DNA of 63,456 nt from Prochlorococcus sp. AG-402-N17 (lineage in GTDB: Bacteria > Cyanobacteriota > Cyanobacteriia > PCC-6307 > Cyanobiaceae). Shown here in pieces: positions 1 through 8,966 of this stretch. Location: assembly GCA_003216455.1 (NCBI GenBank), contig QCIV01000005.1, positions 1 to 63,456 on the forward strand, written 5' to 3'. A program made the translations under genes and the position numbers. The notes under the pieces are model-generated. The model was not told the origin of the DNA, made no database searches, and saw only the letters and a program-made list of their open reading frames with translations. Positions within the stretch are counted from its first letter, which is position 1. Each line of letters opens with the position of its first letter.

Positions 1-1088
1 CATCTATCTGTGATATTGACGGCAACAAAGGTAAATTATTGTACAGAGGCTATTCCATTGAGGAATTATCCAAGAAAAGCAGTTTTTTAGAAACTGCTTA
101 CCTATTGATTTGGGGTGAATTGCCCACAGCTATTCAACTGAGAGATTTTGAACAAGAAGTTCAGATGCATCGTAGGTTAAGTTTTAGAGTAAGAGATATG
201 ATGAAATGTTTCCCTGCGACGGGTCATCCTATGGATGCACTTCAATCTAGTGCAGCTTCTTTGGGGCTTTTCTATTCGCGTAGGGCAATAGATGATCCTA
301 ATTACATCTATAACGCAGTCATAAGACTAATAGCAAAAATACCCACAATGATTGCTGCGTTTCAACTTATTAGAAAAGGACAAGATCCAATTCAACCTAG
401 AGATGATTTAACTTACTCATCAAATTTTCTTTACATGCTGACTGAAAAAGAACAAGATCCTATAGCTGCAAAAGTTTTTGATAGGTGTTTAATTCTACAT
501 GCCGAACATAGTTTAAACGCAAGTACATTTAGCGCTAGAGTTACTGCGAGTACTCTCACAGATCCATATGCTGTTATAGCCTCTGCAGTAGGAACCCTGG
601 CTGGCCCACTGCATGGAGGAGCAAATGAGGATGTAATTGCAATGTTAGAAGAGATTAAAACCCCAGAAAATGCTGGTTCTTTTTTAGATAATGCAATAAA
701 AAATAAAAGTAAAATAATGGGCTTCGGCCACAGAGAATATAAAGTCAAAGATCCAAGAGCAATAATTCTTCAAAAACTGGCAGAAGAACTTTTTATTAGA
801 TTTGGCGCAGATGAAATGTATGAAGTTGCTAAAGCACTTGAGGAAGAGGCAATACCAAGACTTGGACCTAAGGGTATATTCCCAAACGTGGATTTTTATT
901 CTGGACTTGTTTATAGAAAACTTGGTATTCCTCGTGATTTATTTACTCCAATTTTTGCCATATCTAGAGTGGCTGGTTGGTTAGCTCATTGGAGAGAGCA
1001 ACTTGGAGCAAATAGAATTTTCAGACCATCGCAAATTTACACAGGTTCAGCACCAAGAGATTGGATCAGCTTAGAAAATAGAGAATAA
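1..1088 (+). CDS. gltA: Citrate synthase, 5'-truncated by the window edge
   Basis: Condenses acetyl-CoA and oxaloacetate to citrate, feeding 2-oxoglutarate production for nitrogen assimilation. The frame is open from base 3 with citrate-synthase sequence (SICDIDGNKGKLLYRGYSIE) before any start codon, so the true start lies outside the window; the internal TTG near base 39 is not the start. About 360 C-terminal residues are present, with the catalytic-type motifs GPLHGGAN (His), GFGHREYK (His) and NVDFYSG (Asp). Followed after 75 bp by ndhA on the same strand. Confidence 0.95.
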   Translation, partial: SICDIDGNKGKLLYRGYSIEELSKKSSFLETAYLLIWGELPTAIQLRDFEQEVQMHRRLSFRVRDMMKCFPATGHPMDALQSSAASLGLFYSRRAIDDPNYIYNAVIRLIAKIPTMIAAFQLIRKGQDPIQPRDDLTYSSNFLYMLTEKEQDPIAAKVFDRCLILHAEHSLNASTFSARVTASTLTDPYAVIASAVGTLAGPLHGGANEDVIAMLEEIKTPENAGSFLDNAIKNKSKIMGFGHREYKVKDPRAIILQKLAEELFIRFGADEMYEVAKALEEEAIPRLGPKGIFPNVDFYSGLVYRKLGIPRDLFTPIFAISRVAGWLAHWREQLGANRIFRPSQIYTGSAPRDWISLENRE

Positions 1089-1163
1089 TATTTGCAGCTA
1101 TTCATAAAAAACACACATATTGTTTGTGAAGAGTTAATCTATTAAGTAAATGACATAAAAATT

Positions 1164-2282
1164 TTGGAATACGGATTAGATCTCGAATATAGTTTTAACG
1201 AATTCTTAAAAGGTTTTGGCCTCTCCAGCGAAATCGCTCATATAATTTGGATTCCTTTACCTATGCTTTTGGTTTTGGTAGCAGCAGTTGTTGGAGTTTT
1301 AGTAACAGTTTGGCTTGAAAGAAAAATATCTGCTGCTGCTCAACAGAGAATAGGTCCCGAATATGCAGGAGCGCTTGGCGTCCTCCAACCAATTGCGGAT
1401 GGTCTTAAGTTACTTGTCAAAGAAGATATTATTCCTGCTAAAGCGGATGGAATTCTCTTTACTGCAGGACCTATATTAGTTCTTGTCCCAGTGATTCTGT
1501 CTTGGTTGATTGTTCCCTTTGGACAAAACCTTTTAATAAGTAACGTTGGTATTGGAATTTTCCTATGGATCGCTTTAAGCAGTATTCAGCCAATTGGCCT
1601 TCTTATGAGCGGATATGCATCAAATAATAAGTATTCTTTATTAGGAGGTTTAAGAGCAGCTGCTCAATCAATAAGTTATGAAATTCCTTTAGCTTTATCT
1701 GTATTGGCTATCGTACTAATGACAAATTCTCTTAGTACTATTGATATTGTCAACCAACAAAGTGGTGCTGGAATCCTTAGTTGGAATATATGGAGACAAC
1801 CAGTTGGATTTATAGTCTTTTGGATTTGTGCTCTTGCAGAATGTGAGAGACTTCCATTTGACTTACCCGAAGCTGAAGAAGAATTAGTTGCAGGATATCA
1901 AACTGAATATGCAGGGATGAAATTCGCATTGTTCTATCTTGGTAGTTACATTAATTTAATCCTTTCAGCTTTATTGGTATCAATACTTTATTTGGGAGGA
2001 TGGGGTTTTCCTATTCCAGTTGAATTAATAGCTAAGTTTCTAAATTTGCCAATTAATGCTCCCTTCATACAAGTTTTTACTGCATCAATAGGAATTGTAA
2101 TGACTGTATTGAAAGCATATCTTTTAGTTTTCATTGCAATATTATTGCGTTGGACAACTCCTAGAGTAAGAATAGATCAACTATTAGATCTAGGATGGAA
2201 GTTTCTTCTTCCAATTTCTCTTGCTAATCTTTTGATAACTGCAGGATTAAAACTTGCTTTTCCGCAATTCTTTGGTGGTTAA
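1164..2282 (+). CDS. ndhA: NAD(P)H-quinone oxidoreductase subunit 1 (NdhA)
   Basis: Membrane subunit of thylakoid NDH-1 forming the quinone-binding chamber next to the hydrophilic arm; serves cyclic electron flow and respiration. 372 aa with about eight hydrophobic segments and the family-typical acidic loop motif [18 protein letters not shown] near residue 230. The start is a TTG giving MEYGLDLEY; no in-frame ATG gives a full-length protein. First of four consecutive ndh genes (A-I-G-E), the conserved cyanobacterial order. Confidence 0.96.
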   Translation: MEYGLDLEYSFNEFLKGFGLSSEIAHIIWIPLPMLLVLVAAVVGVLVTVWLERKISAAAQQRIGPEYAGALGVLQPIADGLKLLVKEDIIPAKADGILFTAGPILVLVPVILSWLIVPFGQNLLISNVGIGIFLWIALSSIQPIGLLMSGYASNNKYSLLGGLRAAAQSISYEIPLALSVLAIVLMTNSLSTIDIVNQQSGAGILSWNIWRQPVGFIVFWICALAECERLPFDLPEAEEELVAGYQTEYAGMKFALFYLGSYINLILSALLVSILYLGGWGFPIPVELIAKFLNLPINAPFIQVFTASIGIVMTVLKAYLLVFIAILLRWTTPRVRIDQLLDLGWKFLLPISLANLLITAGLKLAFPQFFGG

Positions 2283-2302
2283 ACTTAAGTAAAAATACTT
2301 AA
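2283..2302. other. Short hairpin between ndhA and ndhI
   Basis: TTAAGTA and TACTTAA form a 7-bp inverted repeat with an AAAA loop immediately after the ndhA stop. There is no T-tract, so it is a weak candidate for an attenuating or mRNA-stabilising stem within the ndh operon rather than a clear terminator. Confidence 0.3.
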
Positions 2303-2350
2303 ATTAAAAATTAATCCACTAGAATAAAATAACTAAGAAAATTCTTCAAA

Positions 2351-2977
2351 ATGAAAAATTTCCTTCAACAAATAAATAGCTATATCAAAGAAGCATTTAA
2401 TGCTGGCAAATATTTATATAATGGCTTGTCAGTTACTTTTGATCATCTTCGAAGAAGACCTGTTACTGTCCAATATCCATATGAAAAATTAATACCATCT
2501 GAAAGGTATAGAGGAAGAATACATTATGAATTTGATAAATGTATTGCTTGTGAAGTTTGCGTGAGAGTATGCCCCATAAATTTACCTGTCGTTGATTGGG
2601 TAATGAATAAAGAAACCAAAAAAAAGGAACTAAGAAATTATTCTATAGATTTTGGAGTTTGTATATTTTGTGGAAATTGTGTTGAATTTTGTCCAACTAA
2701 TTGCCTTTCAATGACAGAAGAATATGAATTAGCTACTTTTGACAGACACAATCTAAATTTTGATAATGTCGCACTTGGTAGGTTACCTACAAACGTCACA
2801 ACAGATCCTTCAGTTAAACCTCTAAGAGAACTTGCCTATCTTCCTAAAGGGGTCATGGATCCTCATGAAATCCCAGCTTCAGATACTAGAGTTGGTAAAT
2901 TACCAGAAGAAGTTTATGATTGGATGAGGCCAGAATCCAATGAAAATAAAGATAAAGTTTCTAATTCAAACAATTAA
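2351..2977 (+). CDS. ndhI: NAD(P)H-quinone oxidoreductase subunit I (8-Fe ferredoxin)
   Basis: Peripheral-arm subunit of NDH-1 that carries two [4Fe-4S] clusters and passes electrons toward quinone. 208 aa; two ferredoxin motifs are visible, [12 protein letters not shown] (about residues 58-69) and [12 protein letters not shown] (about 99-110), each with the CxxCxxCxxxCP spacing. The C-terminal tail is hydrophilic and variable. Lies between ndhA and ndhG in the same operon, 68 bp and 13 bp away respectively. Confidence 0.96.
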   Translation: MKNFLQQINSYIKEAFNAGKYLYNGLSVTFDHLRRRPVTVQYPYEKLIPSERYRGRIHYEFDKCIACEVCVRVCPINLPVVDWVMNKETKKKELRNYSIDFGVCIFCGNCVEFCPTNCLSMTEEYELATFDRHNLNFDNVALGRLPTNVTTDPSVKPLRELAYLPKGVMDPHEIPASDTRVGKLPEEVYDWMRPESNENKDKVSNSNN

Positions 2978-2990
2978 TTTCCATTAATTT

Positions 2991-3590
2991 ATGTCCATTG
3001 CAATAACAACTCAAATTATTTGTTTTACAATTTTATCTTTAGTTATCCTTATAGGAGCCCTTGGTGTTGTATTACTTGAAAGTATTGTTTATTCAGCCTT
3101 TCTTCTTGGAGGAGTTTTCATGAGTGTGGCAGGATTATATCTTCTTTTAAATGCAAGTTTTGTTGCTGCAGCGCAAGTTTTAGTTTATGTGGGTGCAGTT
3201 AATGTATTAATAATCTTTGCAATAATGCTAGTCAATAAAAAAGAAGATTTAAAGCCCATCAATGACATTAAATCAAGAAGAATAATATCAACATCAATAT
3301 GTTTAACCCTGCTAAGCCTTTTAATTAGAGTTGACTTGACAAATGTATGGAGCCTATCAAGTCCTCAAAACTCTATTGGAGAGGAATCAACTATCAGAAT
3401 TGGTGAACATCTTTTTAGTGATTATTTACTCCCATTTGAAGTAGCATCAGTTTTACTTTTAATGGCAATGATTGGAGCTATCGTTTTAGCTAGAAGAGAT
3501 GTAATGAGCAAGGATATTTCTACTGGATTACCTGTTGATCAAGAGTTAATTGAAAAATCATCAGAACCAATGCTTACAAATAAAAATTAA
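2991..3590 (+). CDS. ndhG: NAD(P)H-quinone oxidoreductase subunit 6 (NdhG)
   Basis: Integral membrane subunit of NDH-1. 199 aa with about five transmembrane segments; the sequence FVAAAQVLVYVGAVNVLIIF near residues 57-76 is the characteristic NuoJ/NdhG core, followed by VNKKEDL. The C-terminal segment after residue 165 is hydrophilic. Separated by 13 bp from ndhI and 15 bp from ndhE, consistent with co-transcription. Confidence 0.95.
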   Translation: MSIAITTQIICFTILSLVILIGALGVVLLESIVYSAFLLGGVFMSVAGLYLLLNASFVAAAQVLVYVGAVNVLIIFAIMLVNKKEDLKPINDIKSRRIISTSICLTLLSLLIRVDLTNVWSLSSPQNSIGEESTIRIGEHLFSDYLLPFEVASVLLLMAMIGAIVLARRDVMSKDISTGLPVDQELIEKSSEPMLTNKN

Positions 3591-3605
3591 CCTTTCAACT
3601 TTCTT

Positions 3606-3929
3606 ATGATGAGTTTAGAATCAATTCCTATTCAAGCATTTTTAATAGTATCTTCAGCACTATTCTGTATTGGGATTTGGGGATTGTTAAATAGCAGAAA
3701 TGCAGTAAGAGTTCTTATGAGCATTGAGTTAATGCTCAATGCAGTAAATATAAACTTAATGACGTTTTCTTCCTATGTTGATAATAATTTAATTCAAGGA
3801 CAAGTTTTTACAATTTTTGTGATAACTGTTGCTGCCGCAGAAGCAGCAGTAGGATTAGCTATCTTATTATCTCTTTATAGGAATAGGGTTACTGTAGATA
3901 TGGAAAGTTTTAATTTATTAAAATGGTAA
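3606..3929 (+). CDS. ndhE: NAD(P)H-quinone oxidoreductase subunit 4L (NdhE)
   Basis: Small membrane subunit of NDH-1 (NuoK family) with three predicted transmembrane helices. 107 aa; the conserved SIELMLNAVNINLMTFS segment around residues 39-55 and FVITVAAAEAAVGLAI around 75-90 carry the family glutamates. Two adjacent ATG codons begin the frame (3606 and 3609), so the start is ambiguous by one residue. Last ndh gene of this run; NAD kinase follows after 9 bp. Confidence 0.95.
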   Translation: MMSLESIPIQAFLIVSSALFCIGIWGLLNSRNAVRVLMSIELMLNAVNINLMTFSSYVDNNLIQGQVFTIFVITVAAAEAAVGLAILLSLYRNRVTVDMESFNLLKW

Positions 3930-3938
3930 AACCACTAA

Positions 3939-4850
3939 ATGAAACTTTCATTAGTGCTTATTATATATCGTTCAGATAGTTCTATAGCTCAAAAAGCTTC
4001 TAAATTCTGTGAAGAAGTCCTCAAATCTAAAAAAATAAACTCAAAAAGAATTGAAAGTGATTTTAATAAAGATGAAATTAAAAAATATTTTTGTAATCTA
4101 GAATTACAACCAAATATTGGCATAGTTCTTGGAGGAGATGGAACCTTCCTAAAATGTGCAAATGCTTTAGCTGATTATGATATTCCTTTGTTGAGCATTA
4201 ATATTGGTGGTAATCTGGGTTTCCTTACGCAAGAAAAAGATTTTTTGTTTGACAAATCTTTTATTGAAATCCTTGAAAACGAAGAATATAAAATTGACTT
4301 TCGTAATAGATTAAATTGTAATGTTTGTATTAATGGGGAAAGTTCTGGGAAAAAGATTATAAAAAGCTACGATGCCTTAAATGATTTTTATTTTAAATCT
4401 GTTGAAGAAGACATTTCTCCCACCAACCAAATACAAATTGAAATAGATAACGAGAAGGTCAATGAATACAAAGGTGATGGATTAATCATATCTACATCTA
4501 CTGGTTCAACAGCCTACTCAATGGCCGCGGGGGGGCCAATAGTTCACCCTAGTATTGATGCAATGATAATTAACCCTATATGCCCGATGAGTTTGGCTAG
4601 CAGACCAATAGTTATACCTAATACAAGTAAGGTAATCATAAAACCTGTAAAAAAAAGTAAAGGGGAAATTAAATTATGGAGAGACGGTTCAAAATGTATG
4701 ACAATTAAGGAAAATTACTATTGTGAGATCAAAAAAGGGCAATCACCCTGCAAAATAATAAAGTTTAAAAAAAGCAAAAGCTACTATAATACCCTAATAA
4801 AAAAACTAGATTGGAAAGGTGATTTATCGCAAAAAAATTTCAAATATTAA
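3939..4850 (+). CDS. nadK: NAD kinase
   Basis: Phosphorylates NAD(H) to NADP(H) in the cytoplasm. 303 aa; it contains GGDGTF at residues 65-70 (the catalytic NADK signature), the glycine-rich NIGGNLGFL, and [16 protein letters not shown] near residue 190. Lies 9 bp after ndhE and its stop codon directly abuts the ATG of the CYTH gene, so NADP supply is transcriptionally linked with NDH-1 subunits here. Cyanobacteria often carry two NAD kinases; which paralogue this is cannot be told from the window. Confidence 0.93.
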   Translation: MKLSLVLIIYRSDSSIAQKASKFCEEVLKSKKINSKRIESDFNKDEIKKYFCNLELQPNIGIVLGGDGTFLKCANALADYDIPLLSINIGGNLGFLTQEKDFLFDKSFIEILENEEYKIDFRNRLNCNVCINGESSGKKIIKSYDALNDFYFKSVEEDISPTNQIQIEIDNEKVNEYKGDGLIISTSTGSTAYSMAAGGPIVHPSIDAMIINPICPMSLASRPIVIPNTSKVIIKPVKKSKGEIKLWRDGSKCMTIKENYYCEIKKGQSPCKIIKFKKSKSYYNTLIKKLDWKGDLSQKNFKY

Positions 4851-5327
4851 ATGGCCTTAGAGATAGAAAGAAGATTTCTTATAAAAAATGATAATTGGAA
4901 AGAATTCATAAATAAAAAAATTTATATTGAACAAGGATATTTATCCAAAAATATAGATGGTTGGATTATTAGGGTAAGGCTCATAGGCAAAAACTCTAAA
5001 ATTACACTTAAAAAACATATCAAAGGTTTTACCAACTTTGAATTTGAATACTCCATTCCACGAAGCGATGCTGAAACAATAATGTCAAATCTTTCAAATA
5101 CAATTAAAAAAGATAGATACTTACTTGAAATTGAAGAAAAATCTTGGGTTATAGATTGCTTTAAAGAAAATAATTATCCACTTGAAATTGCAGAAATTGA
5201 ACTTTCTTATGAAGAGGAAGATTTAATTCTTCCATCCTTCATTTCAAAAGAAATTACTGGGCTGAGCCATTACTCCAATTTCAGTCTTGCTAACAATCCT
5301 TTTTCAGAGTGGAAAGAAGAATGTTAA
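4851..5327 (+). CDS. CYTH-domain triphosphate tunnel metalloenzyme
   Basis: 158 aa with the N-terminal LEIERRFLI signature, an ExExK-type motif with Arg at the last position, that defines CYTH/TTM proteins, which bind triphosphates through divalent metal in a beta-tunnel. Later features such as IRVRLIGKNSKITLK and FEFEYSIP fit the alternating charged strands. Substrate (inorganic triphosphate, thiamine triphosphate or ATP) cannot be deduced. The start ATG immediately follows the nadK stop. Confidence 0.85.
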   Translation: MALEIERRFLIKNDNWKEFINKKIYIEQGYLSKNIDGWIIRVRLIGKNSKITLKKHIKGFTNFEFEYSIPRSDAETIMSNLSNTIKKDRYLLEIEEKSWVIDCFKENNYPLEIAEIELSYEEEDLILPSFISKEITGLSHYSNFSLANNPFSEWKEEC

Positions 5328-5414
5328 ATAACTTTAAAAAGTAACTAGTCAGAGGAGCCACTCATCCTTTATATTTTCTTTATATTTAAGCAAAGTATTT
5401 TTTATTTTCTTCAG

Positions 5415-5603
5415 ATGTATGGTCTTTACGATAAAGAAGGAATATTGAGATTTGTTGATTCAGACAAAGATGCATGTATTGCATATGCTGAACTCTTCGA
5501 ATTAGGTTCTACAAATTATTGTCTAATGGATTTGGCTAATGATACAAAAAAAGTAAAAGGTTATACTAATCTTGATCAGAGTCTGGGAGCGTACAACAAT
5601 TAA
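5415..5603 (+). CDS. Small conserved-type hypothetical protein (62 aa)
   Basis: No function recognised. A soluble, acidic 62-residue protein beginning MYGLYDKEGILRFVDSD with an alternating beta-like start and two cysteines. The 38-bp overlap of its 3' end with the convergent LuxR-type gene makes read-through or antisense interaction between the two possible. An 87-bp gap precedes it. Coding character (codon bias, clean start) looks real. Confidence 0.6.
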   Translation: MYGLYDKEGILRFVDSDKDACIAYAELFELGSTNYCLMDLANDTKKVKGYTNLDQSLGAYNN

Positions 5604-5844
5604 ACCCATCTCTACAAATCTTTCCGTTGTCCATTGCCCAATTCAAAAGTGCTACTCTGTTTTTAGAACCAGTTTTTGTAAACATATTACTTACATGATT
5701 ATCAACAGTTCTTTTACTAATAGTTAGTTTTACAGCAATTTCTTGATTTGTAAGCCCATCAGCTACTAGATCAATGATTTCCATCTCCCTTGCTGAGAGA
5801 CCCATCATATCAATGTTGTTTACTTCTTCATCAACCATTTGCAT
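5566..5844 (-). CDS. LuxR-type HTH regulator, PedR-like
   Basis: 92 aa consisting almost only of a LuxR/FixJ helix-turn-helix: LSAREMEIIDLVADGLTNQE (16-35) then EIAVKLTISKRTVDNHVSNM (35-54). There is no receiver domain. Cysteines sit at residues 77, 83 and 84 in the tail (ICRDGFNCC). Size, architecture and Cys-bearing tail match PedR of Synechocystis, a small LuxR regulator whose activity follows photosynthetic electron transport through a thioredoxin-sensitive cysteine. Redox control here is inferred from that likeness. Convergent overlap with the 62-aa gene. Confidence 0.8.
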   Translation of the reverse strand: MQMVDEEVNNIDMMGLSAREMEIIDLVADGLTNQEIAVKLTISKRTVDNHVSNMFTKTGSKNRVALLNWAMDNGKICRDGFNCCTLPDSDQD

Positions 5845-5921
5845 TTAAACAGTTCCTTTTTTATATTAATTAAGTTTAGCAATCTCAGTACACTTGTTAA
5901 CCAACTAGAAAACAAAAGCAA

Positions 5922-6812
5922 TTGAAATCAAAACTTCAGCAGACCTTAGAAAAAAGATCTAAGGTAATAACGGCAGAGTTAATGCCGCCAAGAGGTGGAA
6001 GCCCCATAAGATCTCTTAAGATAGCACAACTTTTGAAAGATAAGGTACATGCTGTTAACATTACAGATGGAAGTAGAGCTGTAATGAGAATGTGCAGCTT
6101 GGCAATGTCCAAACTATTACTGGAAAATGAGATAGAACCAGTAATGCAAATTTCTTGCAGAGATCGTAATAAAATTGCTTTACAATCAGACATTCTGGGA
6201 GCAAATGCTTTAGGAATTAAAAACATCTTATGCATTACCGGTGATTCAGTAAAAGCTGGGGATCAACAAAATGCCAAGGCGGTTCATGAGTTTGAGTCAG
6301 TTAGATTACTTCAACAAATTCAGGCTTTCAATAAAGGAATTGATCCTACTCTAGGAGAACTTTCCGATAAAAAAACATTTATTTTTGCAGGTGCTGCAGC
6401 TGATCCAAATTGCAGAAATAAAAAAAGTTTAGAAAATAGATTGAGAAAGAAAAAAGAGGCTGGAGCTGGATTTATACAAACTCAAATGATTATGGAAAAA
6501 GAAAATTTGATAGAGTTTTGTGAAAAAATTAGCAAGCCTCTTGAAATTCCAGTAATTGCAGGTGTTTTCCTATTAAAGTCGTACAAAAACGCTCTCTTTA
6601 TAAACAAATACGTTCCAGGAGCAAACATCCCTGAAAATATCTTAAATCGTCTTAAAGATGCTAAAGACCCATTACAAGAAGGTATTCAAATTGCATCTGA
6701 ACAAGCTCATGATTTTTTTAATATCGCAAATGGTGTTCATCTAATGGCCGTAAAAGCAGAGCATTTAATTCCTGAGATTATTGAAAAAGCTAATCTTAGT
6801 CTGGAATATTAA
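5922..6812 (+). CDS. metF: Methylenetetrahydrofolate reductase
   Basis: FAD enzyme reducing 5,10-methylene-THF to 5-methyl-THF for methionine synthesis. 296 aa, usual for a bacterial MetF. Motifs include the N-terminal ELMPPRGGSP, VNITDGSRAVMRM, NILCITGDSV (about 100-109) and GAGFIQTQMIMEKEN (about 185-200). The start is a TTG (MKSKLQQTLEKRSK); no suitable ATG lies upstream. The last 17 bp overlap the convergent nucleotidyltransferase gene. Confidence 0.92.
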   Translation: MKSKLQQTLEKRSKVITAELMPPRGGSPIRSLKIAQLLKDKVHAVNITDGSRAVMRMCSLAMSKLLLENEIEPVMQISCRDRNKIALQSDILGANALGIKNILCITGDSVKAGDQQNAKAVHEFESVRLLQQIQAFNKGIDPTLGELSDKKTFIFAGAAADPNCRNKKSLENRLRKKKEAGAGFIQTQMIMEKENLIEFCEKISKPLEIPVIAGVFLLKSYKNALFINKYVPGANIPENILNRLKDAKDPLQEGIQIASEQAHDFFNIANGVHLMAVKAEHLIPEIIEKANLSLEY

Positions 6813-7974
6813 TCAAATCAGTACCTAATAAGTCTGCCATAGCTTTCTGCTGAGGCGATGGCTCAGTTAAATCTGATCTTCTTGAATCTGCTATTAACCA
6901 ATCTAAAGATGCATCTTGCAAATCAAAATGATCTCCATTTTTGCCAACACAATATTTACCAAACACTAACTTGTCCATAAGTCTTACACCTTTACCAATC
7001 TTAGAATAATCAAAAATAATTGAATTATCTATAGTTGCGCCCTCGCAAATGCAACAACTTGGCCCAATCATGGAAGGGCCAATAATAGTTGCTCCATCCT
7101 CGATCCTAGTCATGCCTCCTATATAAACCGGCCCGCTAATATTAACCTTTTCCCAGTTAGCCGCTACATTCAAACCTGTAAAAACTCCTGGTTTTATTTC
7201 CTTACCTGGTATTTGCACTTGTCTTACCTTACCTTGCAATACATTTCTAATTGCACTCCAATAATCAGGAACTTTTCCAATATCTACCCATTCAAAATCC
7301 ATTGGTAATGCAAAAAATGGTAAATCCATTTCAACAAGTTTAGGGAAAAGATCAGCTCCAATATCAAATTTCTCTTCTGAAGGTATGTAATTAAAAATTT
7401 CGGGTTCGAAAAGATAAATTCCTGTATTTATAGAGTCACTTAAAGCTTGATCAACTGTTGGCTTTTCCTGAAAAGCCTTTATTCGACCATTTTCATCAGA
7501 AACTACGACACCGTAACTTGATACTTGATCTTTAGTTACCTTTTTTGTTATTAAGCTCGCAATAGCTCCTTTCTGTTTATGTTTTTTAACAGCTTGAGTT
7601 AAATCTAAATCAACTAAAGCATCACCACATAAAACAACAAAAGTTTCATCAAAGAAATTTTGAAAATCCTGAATTTTTTTTAATCCTCCTGCGGATCCCA
7701 AAGCATCACCTATTAATTCTCCATCTTCAATTCTTCCCTCAAAACTATAAGCAATTTCTACTCCAAATCTTTGCCCATCCCTAAAATAATTTTCAATTTC
7801 TTCAGCCAGATGAGAAACATTTACCATTATTTCCTTAAAATTATGTTCTCTTAAAAGTTCCAAGAGAAACTCCATAACAGGTTTTTGCAAAATCGGAATC
7901 ATCGGTTTCGGAATAACATGCGTAATAGGCTGAACACGTGTACCTTTTCCCGCAGCAAGTATCATTGCCTTCAT
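6796..7974 (-). CDS. Sugar-phosphate nucleotidyltransferase with left-handed beta-helix tail
   Basis: 392 aa. The N-terminal nucleotidyltransferase domain starts with the signature AAGKGTRVQPIT (7-18) and has VVLCGDALVDLDL, placing it in the GlmU/GDP-mannose/ADP-glucose pyrophosphorylase superfamily. The C-terminal part shows hexapeptide-like repeats (IEDGATIIGPSMIGPSC, ICEGATIDNSII) of a left-handed beta-helix. It probably makes a nucleotide sugar for polysaccharide or glycolipid; the sugar is not determinable. Transcribed after scpA with a 47-bp gap. Confidence 0.85.
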   Translation of the reverse strand: MKAMILAAGKGTRVQPITHVIPKPMIPILQKPVMEFLLELLREHNFKEIMVNVSHLAEEIENYFRDGQRFGVEIAYSFEGRIEDGELIGDALGSAGGLKKIQDFQNFFDETFVVLCGDALVDLDLTQAVKKHKQKGAIASLITKKVTKDQVSSYGVVVSDENGRIKAFQEKPTVDQALSDSINTGIYLFEPEIFNYIPSEEKFDIGADLFPKLVEMDLPFFALPMDFEWVDIGKVPDYWSAIRNVLQGKVRQVQIPGKEIKPGVFTGLNVAANWEKVNISGPVYIGGMTRIEDGATIIGPSMIGPSCCICEGATIDNSIIFDYSKIGKGVRLMDKLVFGKYCVGKNGDHFDLQDASLDWLIADSRRSDLTEPSPQQKAMADLLGTDLINIPD

Positions 7975-8021
7975 AAATTCAAAACCATTTTTTAAAATTA
8001 TACGTTATTACTATGAAGCTT

Positions 8022-8915
8022 CTAAGCAGCCGAGGAAGAGACATTACTTACCTCAAGATTTTCTATAGGCAGTTGAGCTAAGCCACCATCAGGTATTATT
8101 CTTTTAATTTGAATTGGGCCATATAAGGCATTAATTTGTTTAATTTCAATTTTGTTTTCAGATGATAAAAATAACAAAGCCCAAAAAACTCCCAAACGAT
8201 CTTTATCTAAATCATTTTTTACTACTGTTTGCCATTTCTTGACTAAATATTCAAAATCTGTCCATTGTAATGCTTTTTCCCATCCTGCAATAAATTTCCC
8301 TAATGCTTTAGTGGTTTCTGGAAGTTTCTCTCGATGAGCTAATGACTTTACTTGAGAAATTAAAGCCTTATCAGAATATTTTTTATTTCTTTTTCTCTTC
8401 ATGAGCAGAAGATCTTGGGTTTCTATAACTTCTGCTATGGACTCTAACTGACTTACAAGTTCTCCCAATGTTGTTGTACGTTTAAGAATTGGTTGTGCAA
8501 TTGATCTTCTCCTTAGATATTTTTCAGGATATTTAGGAATATCAAATTCTTTATCAATCCAATCTTGATCATCCAAATCAAATTCATCTTCAAAATTGGA
8601 AGCATTTTCTTTGAAAACATCAGATTCCAAAACCTGAGCCTTAAGGTTAACAAGTACTGAAGCCGCAAAAAATGCTTCGCTGGTTTCAGCTAAATCCTTG
8701 TGATAAGAGATTTGACTATTTGAAGATTGATTAAAAGTATGTGAGTATTGCTCTAAAAAACTATCAATTACACTTATTACATCAATATCCCATGGATCAA
8801 GCTCACCTTTACCTGCGGCGTCTTGAAGAAACTTAATCAACAATCTAGGGCCTAATTGTTGCCTATCAATAGGATTGAAATAAGATATTTTGAAATAGAT
8901 AAAATCTATTCTCAA
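8022..8915 (-). CDS. scpA: Segregation and condensation protein A (ScpA)
   Basis: Kleisin-type subunit bridging SMC heads in chromosome condensation. 297 aa; the N-terminal stretch LLIKFLQDAAGKGELDPWDI followed by DVISVIDSFLEQY matches the SMC-binding start of ScpA, and a winged-helix-like C-terminus is present. The frame opens at a TTG (MRIDFIYFK) and no ATG is available between the upstream stop and the conserved block, so the exact start is uncertain. Downstream of ndhD on the same strand (51-bp gap). Confidence 0.8.
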   Translation of the reverse strand: MRIDFIYFKISYFNPIDRQQLGPRLLIKFLQDAAGKGELDPWDIDVISVIDSFLEQYSHTFNQSSNSQISYHKDLAETSEAFFAASVLVNLKAQVLESDVFKENASNFEDEFDLDDQDWIDKEFDIPKYPEKYLRRRSIAQPILKRTTTLGELVSQLESIAEVIETQDLLLMKRKRNKKYSDKALISQVKSLAHREKLPETTKALGKFIAGWEKALQWTDFEYLVKKWQTVVKNDLDKDRLGVFWALLFLSSENKIEIKQINALYGPIQIKRIIPDGGLAQLPIENLEVSNVSSSAA

Positions 8916-8966
8916 GATATCTTTTAATTCATTTTATGCCAAAAAATATTGCATTAATTTAAAAAA

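Noticed and set aside
5936..6235. 99-codon minus-strand frame inside metF
   Set aside because: Antisense shadow of a clear metF.
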